From NCBI RefSeq assembly GCF_947038635.1, contig NZ_CAMQXC010000002.1:1-61273 (forward strand): 61,273 nt of DNA. The letters are read 5' to 3'. Position numbers and translations under genes: made by a program. Origin of the DNA: an uncultured Cetobacterium sp. (GTDB lineage Bacteria > Fusobacteriota > Fusobacteriia > Fusobacteriales > Fusobacteriaceae). Below, one piece after another: positions 16,777-23,725 of this stretch (position 1 is its first letter; every line of letters begins with the position of its first letter). Below the pieces are notes generated by a model. It had not been told where the DNA came from. It worked only from the letters and a program-made list of their open reading frames with translations, and searched no databases.

Positions 16777-19341
16777 ATGAGTAGAGATATAAAAATATTA
16801 ATGCATACACATTGGGATAGAGAGTGGTACTTTACAAAAGCTGAAACACAGGTACTTCTTAGAAATCATATGTTTGAAGTTATAGAATTTTTAGAAAAAA
16901 ATGAAGATATAATTTACGTTTTAGATGGTCAAAGTGTAATGCTTGATGACTTTATAGAGTTTGCTCCAAAGTGGAAAGAGAGAACAGAAAATCTAGTAAA
17001 AAAAGGTGCTCTTAGAGTTGGACCTTGGTATACACAAACAGATTTACTATTAGTACATGGTGAATCAATTATTAGAAACCTTTACTATGGAATGGAGAAA
17101 GCTTTAGAATATGGAGATGTAATGAAAGTTGGATATGCTCCTGATACTTTTGGACATTCAGCTCAAATGCCTCAAATATACTCACAGTTTGGAATAGATA
17201 GTACTTTCTTCTGGAGAGGATATAGTGAATTAAAAGGTGAAAAGTCAGATTTCCTATGGAAAGGAATAGATGGAAGTGTGATATTTGGAGTTAATTTAGC
17301 AACAGGTTATCAAGGGGCTAAGTATTTAGAAAGTGATAAAGATGAGTTAAAAGTTAGAATGGATAAGATAATGAAAGTTCTAGATAAGTATTCTGCAGGG
17401 GATGCAAGACTTGTAATGAATGGTCACGATCAGATGCCAATTCAAAAGAATATTCATTCAATTATGGAGAATATAAGAGATTTTTATAAAGGTGATAAAG
17501 TTTCTGTATCAGATTTTGAAAGTTATGTTGATAGTTTAAAAGGATTAGTTTTAGAAAGTGTTGAAGGTGAATTAAATCACAGTAAACATGCAAGAATTCA
17601 CAAAACTATAACATCAACTAGAATGGATATAAAACTGCTTAATACAGAGTTAGAATATAAAATATACAATGTTTTAGAGCCATTAGCTTTATTAGGAAAA
17701 GAGTTAAATATTGATTATCCACATGAGATATTTGAAAAGTGTTTAAAAGAACTATTTGGAGCTCATGCACATGATAGTATCGGTGGATGCAACTCAGACT
17801 TAGTAAATAGAGATATAAAACAAAGGTTAACTCAAGTGAAAGAGATTTTAGATACTCAAATAGAGTTATATATGAGACTTATTTCTTTAGCTTCTACTAA
17901 TGAAAATAGAAATATAGTAACCCTTTATAACTATCTGCCATATAAAAGATCTAATGAAAAAGTTGAAATGGAGTTTATTACAAGAACTAGTGATTTCAAA
18001 ATTTTTAATGGAGATAAAGAGGTAGATTACTTACTATTAAATCAAGAGATTGTAGATGCTGGTCTTATAGATAGACAAGTAGCTGCTAGACTTTTAGATA
18101 TTAAAGTTTTTAAAAGTAAAGTTGCTTTTGTAATAGATGAGATAGATGGATTATCAGTTAAATATTTAACTTATGAAGATGGAGAGAGCTATTCATTAAG
18201 AAGTGAGAAAAAAGTTGAAACATCTGTAGAAAATAGTCTATACAAAATATATGTAGAAAATAATAAACTTAATCTTTTAATAAAAAATGAAGATAGAGTT
18301 ATTGATGATGTATTTTCAATAGAAACTAGTGGAGATGCAGGAGATAGTTATGACTATTCACCTCCTCATAAAGATTTAATTTTAAATTCTAAAGATGTAA
18401 AAATAGAAAAGTGTGAAGTTTTAAAATCTAAGAATCAGTCTGTTTTAAAATATGACTTAATATATAGTGTGCCTAAAAACCAGAAATTAAGAGATGAAAA
18501 AGTTTTAGATGGTAAAGCTATATTTGGTGTAACTATTTCTTTAGGAGAGGGAGATGTAGTTAATTTAGCAATAGATCATACTAACTATTTAGAAGATACA
18601 AGATTTAGAGCTGTTTTAAATACAGAGATTTTAACAAATACAGTTGAATCTGACTCTCATCTTTGTGTAGTTGAAAAACCAGTATATTTTGAAAAAGAGT
18701 TAAGTATTTGGGAAGAGGATAAGTGGGCAGAAAAGCCAGTATCCATTGAAACTTTTAACTCATATGTTTCACTTAAAGATGAAAAAGAAGTAGCAACTAT
18801 GTTCTCATACGGACTAAAAGAGTATGAGGTTGTAGATAAAAAAATATTTATAACTCTATTTAGAACTTTCTCACACTTAGGGAAAAGAGAGCTTATAAAT
18901 AGACCAGGAAGACCGTCAGGAATAGAGATAGAAACTCCTGATAATCAACTATATAAAGAGAGCTTTAATTTTAAATTAGGATTTACTTTTGTAAAAACTG
19001 ACAAAAATAGTAGTGAAAAAGCAAAAGAGTTTTTAACACCAGTAGAGGGATATCAATTAAAAGAGTTCAATAGATTTAATATAAATATTCCAAATGTTAG
19101 AAAGAACATAACTACAAACTTAAATTTAATATTAAAAGGTTGTATAGTAAGCGCATTAAAAGAGAGTGAAAAAACAGGTGAGACATTTATAAGAGTGTTT
19201 AATCCTACAGAAAAAGAGATTGAATTAGTATTTAACGAGGGAGTTTTCTTTAGCAATATGTTTGAGGAAAAATTAGATACATTAAAAGAATATAAAATAA
19301 AAAGCCAGGAGATTTTAAATATATTAATTGAGAGAAAATAG
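16777..19341 (+). CDS. GH38 alpha-mannosidase (MngB-like)
   Basis: An 854-residue cytoplasmic family 38 glycosidase, close in length to E. coli MngB. The zinc site begins with H12 and D14 in HTHWDREWY; the nucleophile is expected at D123 in VGYAPDTFGHSAQMPQI; another zinc ligand lies in FGAHAHDSIGGCNSD. A beta-rich C-terminal half follows from about residue 400. MngB cleaves 6-phosphomannosyl-glycerate delivered by a PTS; here the adjacent PTS is of the glucose family, not the fructose-family MngA, so the substrate may be another alpha-mannoside. It overlaps no neighbour in its chosen frame and is followed after 16 bases by the EIICB gene. Confidence 0.87.
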   Translation: MSRDIKILMHTHWDREWYFTKAETQVLLRNHMFEVIEFLEKNEDIIYVLDGQSVMLDDFIEFAPKWKERTENLVKKGALRVGPWYTQTDLLLVHGESIIRNLYYGMEKALEYGDVMKVGYAPDTFGHSAQMPQIYSQFGIDSTFFWRGYSELKGEKSDFLWKGIDGSVIFGVNLATGYQGAKYLESDKDELKVRMDKIMKVLDKYSAGDARLVMNGHDQMPIQKNIHSIMENIRDFYKGDKVSVSDFESYVDSLKGLVLESVEGELNHSKHARIHKTITSTRMDIKLLNTELEYKIYNVLEPLALLGKELNIDYPHEIFEKCLKELFGAHAHDSIGGCNSDLVNRDIKQRLTQVKEILDTQIELYMRLISLASTNENRNIVTLYNYLPYKRSNEKVEMEFITRTSDFKIFNGDKEVDYLLLNQEIVDAGLIDRQVAARLLDIKVFKSKVAFVIDEIDGLSVKYLTYEDGESYSLRSEKKVETSVENSLYKIYVENNKLNLLIKNEDRVIDDVFSIETSGDAGDSYDYSPPHKDLILNSKDVKIEKCEVLKSKNQSVLKYDLIYSVPKNQKLRDEKVLDGKAIFGVTISLGEGDVVNLAIDHTNYLEDTRFRAVLNTEILTNTVESDSHLCVVEKPVYFEKELSIWEEDKWAEKPVSIETFNSYVSLKDEKEVATMFSYGLKEYEVVDKKIFITLFRTFSHLGKRELINRPGRPSGIEIETPDNQLYKESFNFKLGFTFVKTDKNSSEKAKEFLTPVEGYQLKEFNRFNINIPNVRKNITTNLNLILKGCIVSALKESEKTGETFIRVFNPTEKEIELVFNEGVFFSNMFEEKLDTLKEYKIKSQEILNILIERK

Positions 19342-19357
19342 TAAAAGGGGTATTAAT

Positions 19358-20974
19358 ATGCAAAAATTTAAAAAAGATCTTCAAAGTTTCGGAAAAACAT
19401 TGCTGTTTCCAATATCAATATTGTCATTTATGGCGATATTCTTAGGATTATCCGCAGCATTACAAAATCCAAATATAGTTAAGTTCCTACCTTTTCTTCA
19501 AGGAAGTGGAGTACAAACATTTTTAGGATTTATTAGAAAGTTAGCTGGAATTCCATTTGGACAACTGCCACTGCTATTTGCTATGGCTATTCCACTTGGG
19601 GTTGTTAAAAGAGATAAAGAGGTAGCAGTTTATTCATCAGTTGTTGGTTATATAGCTATGTTGGTTGGTATGAACTATCTTTTAGGGGTACAGGGTTATA
19701 ATCCATCTACAACTGCTATAAAGTATCTTATGGATAATGAAGGAATGACAGCAGTAGAAGCTACTCTTCACAACTCACAGTTTACAAATGTTTTAGGAAT
19801 ATTTGTATATAATATGAATGTTATTGGTGGAATGATAGCTGGACTTTTAGGAGTGGTTATCCATAATAGATTTAGACAGATTGAGTTACATCCATCACTT
19901 ACATTTTACAGTGGAAAAAGATTCGTGCCTATAGCTGCAGCTCTATTTATGCCTTTAGTGGGAATGGGATTAGTTTATATATGGCCACTTATAAATGACG
20001 TAATTATGAGTTTAGGAACAGTTATATCAAAATTACAAATATTTGGAGTTTTCTTATATGGATTCTTAGAAAAAGCGATAAACCCAACAGGACTTCATCA
20101 CATTTTAAACCAAGCTTTTAGATTTACAGCTCTTGGTGGAATTGAAAGTGTAGCGGGACATACACAAGTTGGAGCTTTAAATATATACTTTGCTGAATTA
20201 GAAAATCATTTAGCATTCTCTCCAAGAGCAACACAATACTTAGCTCAAGGAAAGATCTTACACATGGTATTTGGAATGCCAGCAGCTATATTTGCAATGT
20301 ATAAGTGTGCTTTACCTGAAAAAAGAGAGCAACTGGTTAAATATTTTATTCCAGGATTAACAGCTGTTATACTAACAGGGATAACTGAACCAATAGAGTT
20401 TACATTTATATTTATTTCACCAATGCTTTGGTTTGTTAACTCGATTCTTGCTGGTTTAGCATTTATGGTACCAGCGATGTTTAATGTGACAATTGGAAAT
20501 ATTCAAGGTGGAATAATTGACTGGTTTGTGTTTGGAACTTTACAAGGAATGCAAACAAAATGGTACTTATACCTATTCTTAGGACCAATTTTCTTTGGAC
20601 TATATTATGTTGCATATAGCTTTGTAATTAGAAAGTTTAATGTTATGACAATGGGAAGAAGTTATAGTGATTTTGATGAAAGTGAAGAGATTTCAAATGA
20701 TGGTAAGGCTTTAGATACAGAGAATAATAAAGTAGCTGAAGAGTTAATAGAGGGTCTTGGAGGAATAAAAAATATAGTTGATGTAGATAATTGTATTTCT
20801 AGATTAAGAATAGAGATAAAAGATAGATCTTTAATTAACGAGGATTTAATTAAAAAATCTAAACCAAATGGTATAATCATTCCTGATAACAACAATGTGC
20901 ATATAGTTTACGGTGGAAGAGTTACTAAAATGAGAAATCTTATTGATGATTATATTTTTGCAAAGAAAGTATAA
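19358..20974 (+). CDS. PTS EIICB, glucose/maltose superfamily
   Basis: A 538-residue transporter. Residues 1-430 are the EIIC membrane domain (with KAINPTGLHHILNQAFRFTALGG and ILTGITEPIEFTFIFISPMLWFVN, typical of the glucose family). Residues 455-538 are an EIIB domain with the phospho-cysteine at about 479 in VDNCISRLRIEI. No EIIA is fused or encoded nearby, so it must borrow a Crr-type EIIA from elsewhere. The start at 19358 follows AAAGGGG; the longer frame to 19328 lies inside the mannosidase gene. It should import and 6-phosphorylate the glycoside that the neighbouring GH38 and/or GH4 enzymes cleave. Confidence 0.87.
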   Translation: MQKFKKDLQSFGKTLLFPISILSFMAIFLGLSAALQNPNIVKFLPFLQGSGVQTFLGFIRKLAGIPFGQLPLLFAMAIPLGVVKRDKEVAVYSSVVGYIAMLVGMNYLLGVQGYNPSTTAIKYLMDNEGMTAVEATLHNSQFTNVLGIFVYNMNVIGGMIAGLLGVVIHNRFRQIELHPSLTFYSGKRFVPIAAALFMPLVGMGLVYIWPLINDVIMSLGTVISKLQIFGVFLYGFLEKAINPTGLHHILNQAFRFTALGGIESVAGHTQVGALNIYFAELENHLAFSPRATQYLAQGKILHMVFGMPAAIFAMYKCALPEKREQLVKYFIPGLTAVILTGITEPIEFTFIFISPMLWFVNSILAGLAFMVPAMFNVTIGNIQGGIIDWFVFGTLQGMQTKWYLYLFLGPIFFGLYYVAYSFVIRKFNVMTMGRSYSDFDESEEISNDGKALDTENNKVAEELIEGLGGIKNIVDVDNCISRLRIEIKDRSLINEDLIKKSKPNGIIIPDNNNVHIVYGGRVTKMRNLIDDYIFAKKV

Positions 20975-20990
20975 TAGGTATTAAAATTAT

Positions 20991-21022
20991 GAAGCTAGCA
21001 TAAAATGCTAGCTTCTTTTTTT
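20991..21022 (+). terminator. Terminator after the EIICB gene
   Basis: GAAGCTAGCAT and ATGCTAGCTTC form a perfect stem with an AAA loop, followed by seven Ts. Confidence 0.85.
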
Positions 21023-21071
21023 GAAAATATGTTAAGATATTATAAAAAAATATAGATTAGGAGGTGTTCCA

Positions 21072-21800
21072 ATGATAGATAAAAATTCTCATATTCCAAT
21101 ATATGCTCAACTTGAAAATATTCTATTAGAGATGATAGAAAGCGGAGATTTAAAACCGGGAGATATGATTCCATCAGAGAATGAACTTTCAAAAAAATAT
21201 AGTATCAGCAGAATGACAGCTAAGAAAGCTATTGATTCTTTGACAATAAAAGGGTTAGTAGAAAGAACTCAAGGTAAAGGAACATATGTTTGTAGTATAG
21301 AAAAGAAAATAGAACTACCAATAAATAGATTACGTGGATTTACTCAAAAAGTTTGTGAAATGGGACTAACTCCAGAAAACAAAGTTTTAGCATTTGAAAA
21401 AATGCCTTGTCCTAAAAATATCTGTAAAATTTTAGGTATTAAAGAGGGAGAAAGTATTTGGAGAATGGAAAGAGTTAGACAAATAGATGAGGTACCAGCA
21501 GTATTTGAAGAGAGTTATATAAGTGTAAAGTTATTACCTAATTTAAAAGAAAAAAATTTATTAAAATCAAAATTTGATTATATAAAAAGTTTAGGTTTAG
21601 AGATTGGAAATAGTGAAAGAGAGATATCAGCAGAGATACCAAGTGATTATGTAGCTAGCGCTTTAAAACTTAAAAGGAATGAACCTATTCTTTTAGCAGA
21701 AAATATTACTTATTTAAAAAAAGGTACGGTTTTGGAATATTCTAAAATATACTATAATCAAAAAAAGTATAAATTTAAATTTATAGCAGAAGGAAATTAA
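21072..21800 (+). CDS. GntR-family regulator, HutC/UTRA subfamily
   Basis: A 242-residue regulator: residues 5-72 are a GntR winged helix (IPIYAQLENILLEMIESGDLKPGDMIPSENELSKKYSISRMTAKKAIDSL), and residues 95-238 a UTRA ligand domain (WRMERVRQIDEVPAVFEESYIS). UTRA regulators usually bind sugar phosphates. The 18-base palindrome at the GH4 promoter has the TTGTATATACAA core recognised by TreR-like members of this subfamily, so this gene is the best candidate for its repressor. It has AGGAGG before the ATG and its own transcription unit after a strong terminator. Confidence 0.86.
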   Translation: MIDKNSHIPIYAQLENILLEMIESGDLKPGDMIPSENELSKKYSISRMTAKKAIDSLTIKGLVERTQGKGTYVCSIEKKIELPINRLRGFTQKVCEMGLTPENKVLAFEKMPCPKNICKILGIKEGESIWRMERVRQIDEVPAVFEESYISVKLLPNLKEKNLLKSKFDYIKSLGLEIGNSEREISAEIPSDYVASALKLKRNEPILLAENITYLKKGTVLEYSKIYYNQKKYKFKFIAEGN

Positions 21801-21855
21801 AAGTAAAAATTAAAAGAAAGTGTAGATAAAATAGGTATAATAGTGCAATATATGT

Positions 21856-21923
21856 ATATTTAATTTTTGTAAATTAAATATGTACAAAAAAAGTTGAATC
21901 ACTATTCAAAAGTGTGCTATAAT
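21856..21923 (+). promoter_or_regulatory. Promoter region of the TehA-type transporter gene
   Basis: TTGAAT (21894-21899) and an extended -10, TGCTATAAT (box 21918-21923), have an 18-base spacer. TTGAAT-CACT-ATTCAA forms a perfect palindrome over the -35, and ATATTTAATTT pairs exactly with AAATTAAATAT (21856-21881) just upstream. Neither hairpin has a T-run, so both look like operators, not terminators. Confidence 0.6.
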
Positions 21924-21959
21924 TAGAATATAAAAAAATTAAAACCAGAGGCGAGAAAA

Positions 21960-22913
21960 ATGAAGAATTTAAAAAATTATTTTAAGTATTTACCAGTGGC
22001 TCTTACAGGTTTAGCTCTAGGTGTTTCTGGAGTCAGCGGTGCAGTTGCAGTAGTACTTAATCCTAAAGCTTTATACATAGGAAACTTTATATCATTAATG
22101 TTACTTCTGCCTATAATTATAAAGAATGTACTACACTTTGATGTGTTTAAAGAGGAACTGAAGCATCCAACACTTGGAAGTTTTATACCAACGTTAGATA
22201 TGGCTCTAATGAATTTCTCAGTTGTACTTTATGAGTTTTCACCTGTTTTAGGAAAAGGATTATGGCTACTATGTATACTTTTACATCTAATATTTGGAGT
22301 ATCATTTATATATCATAGATTTCGTTCTTGGAATATAGAGCATATGGTTCCAAGTTGGTTTGTGCCACCAATTGGAATAGTTGTAGCATCAGTGGACTCA
22401 GCGGTTATGGGGATGCCACAATTAGCACAAGTAATATTTTACATAGGTTTTGCTTTTTACATAGTAATGCTACCTATGATGTTATATAGAATTATATTTG
22501 TTGAGAAGATTGATGATGCAAGACTTCCAACTTTTGCAATAATAGCTGCTCCACCTAATCTTTGTTTAGCAGGATATTTAGTGGCTTTCAAAACTCCAAA
22601 TCCAGCAATAGTAGGATTTTTATTCCCATTAGGAATATTTATGACAGCACTGCTTTATATATCAATGGTTAAAATTATAAGACTTAAATTTACACCAGTA
22701 TATGCGTCATTTACATTCCCTTTAGCAATAGGATCTACAGCAATTTTAAAGTATTCAAACTACATTAGAAGTATAGATGAAAGTAGAGGAATTTTCTGGT
22801 ATAACTTTGGAGTAGCAGCAACAACATTAGCTGTATTCTTTATATCAATTATCTTTGTAAGAATAGTAAGAATAGTTATAAATCAAATAAAAGAGATAAG
22901 AGGAAGTTTATAA
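21960..22913 (+). CDS. TDT-family (TehA/SLAC1) transporter
   Basis: A 317-residue membrane protein with about ten hydrophobic helices and few charges, beginning YFKYLPVALTGLALGVSGVSGA, typical of the tellurite-resistance/dicarboxylate transporter family (TehA, Mae1, SLAC1). Family members are anion channels or carriers for dicarboxylates, sulfite or other anions; the substrate here is unknown. It stands alone between its promoter and a bidirectional terminator. The ribosome-binding site, AGAGGCGAG, is weaker than its neighbours'. Confidence 0.8.
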   Translation: MKNLKNYFKYLPVALTGLALGVSGVSGAVAVVLNPKALYIGNFISLMLLLPIIIKNVLHFDVFKEELKHPTLGSFIPTLDMALMNFSVVLYEFSPVLGKGLWLLCILLHLIFGVSFIYHRFRSWNIEHMVPSWFVPPIGIVVASVDSAVMGMPQLAQVIFYIGFAFYIVMLPMMLYRIIFVEKIDDARLPTFAIIAAPPNLCLAGYLVAFKTPNPAIVGFLFPLGIFMTALLYISMVKIIRLKFTPVYASFTFPLAIGSTAILKYSNYIRSIDESRGIFWYNFGVAATTLAVFFISIIFVRIVRIVINQIKEIRGSL

Positions 22914-22928
22914 AACTTCCTCTTTTTG
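22900..22928. terminator. Bidirectional terminator
   Basis: GAGGAAGTTT and AAACTTCCTC pair around a short loop and are followed by TTTTT. It serves the TehA-type gene and the convergent gene at 22932. Confidence 0.78.
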
Positions 22929-22931
22929 TTA

Positions 22932-23483
22932 TTATATAGCTTTGTCTAAAGTTTCAATAATATTGATACTTCCTTCGATTAAATACTCAGTTGTAGGTAA
23001 AAAGTGTATATCTCTATCATGACACTTTGCCCATTTAATATCTCCAGTCCAATAATCATTTAATGTATTTGAGATAGATTTGAAATCAGAGTTTCTAATA
23101 TCAGATATTATATCAGCATTATGCTTAGATAGAGTATAATCTTTGCTAGTATCAATAGATACCTTGTAAATAGTACCTTTCCACCCATACATCTTAGCTG
23201 CAGTTAAAAGGTCTGTTAACTTTTCAAAGGCGAACTGTGCTCCACATCTAGATGGTAGCTCAGGAAAGAATTTTAAACGATATTTTTCTAATTCCTGTTC
23301 AGCTTCAATGTTAACTAAATCTTCCCTTAAAAAAGTGGGAAATTTATTCAAATCAAAATTTAATATATAGTTAATTTTATCCTCTTTATTTAGAAGATTG
23401 TAGTGAAAGTCATCGATAAAGTTAATTAAATAAAGTTGATTACTTATAACCTCGCCAGTATTAACAATAGTTACTAAAGACAT
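22932..23483 (-). CDS. Hypothetical protein, possibly DUF2441/ART-like
   Basis: A 183-residue soluble protein without signal peptide or membrane segment. I do not recognise it with confidence. The middle part, FFPELPSRCGAQFAFEKLTDLLTAAKMYGWKGTIYKVSID, faintly resembles the start of ADP-ribosyltransferase-like folds of the DUF2441 kind (a PSR motif followed by a variable helix and a strand), but no catalytic set can be assigned by eye. AGGTAC-type spacing after a GGAGG gives the ATG at 23483. Its promoter faces and overlaps that of the autotransporter, and a terminator hairpin lies in its leader, so expression is probably held low or conditional. Confidence 0.6.
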   Translation of the reverse strand: MSLVTIVNTGEVISNQLYLINFIDDFHYNLLNKEDKINYILNFDLNKFPTFLREDLVNIEAEQELEKYRLKFFPELPSRCGAQFAFEKLTDLLTAAKMYGWKGTIYKVSIDTSKDYTLSKHNADIISDIRNSDFKSISNTLNDYWTGDIKWAKCHDRDIHFLPTTEYLIEGSINIIETLDKAI

Positions 23484-23514
23484 AATTGTACCTCCGCTTG
23501 TTTCTTACAAAAAA

Positions 23515-23538
23515 AAGCTCTTGAATAAGAGCCTTTTC
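23515..23538 (-). terminator. Leader terminator (attenuator candidate) ahead of the 22932-23483 gene
   Basis: On the minus strand GCTCTT-ATTC-AAGAGC is followed by eight Ts. It lies 30 bases upstream of the start codon and downstream of a good minus-strand promoter, so it would stop most transcripts before the gene. Confidence 0.6.
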
Positions 23539-23550
23539 TTGATTTGATTT

Positions 23551-23579
23551 TTGGAAAATGTTTAAAAATTTCTTATACT
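23551..23579 (+). promoter_or_regulatory. Promoter of the autotransporter gene
   Basis: TTGGAA (23551-23556) and TATACT (23574-23579) have a 17-base spacer. It leaves an untranslated leader of about 140 bases and faces the overlapping minus-strand promoter. Confidence 0.55.
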
Positions 23580-23582
23580 TGA

Positions 23583-23611
23583 ATTATAATTCAAATTTTA
23601 CAAAAAGTCAA
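23583..23611 (-). promoter_or_regulatory. Promoter of the 22932-23483 gene
   Basis: On the minus strand TTGACT (23606-23611) and TATAAT (23583-23588) have a 17-base spacer. It overlaps the promoter of the divergent autotransporter gene. Confidence 0.6.
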
Positions 23612-23725
23612 AGATTTTTTGAATCGTTAGTCAAAAAAGTTAAAAATAAAAAAATAATAAGAATAAAAGGGAGTTTTCTACTTATTTTGTATAAAGCATG
23701 TAAATTTGTAAGAGGAGTGATGAAT

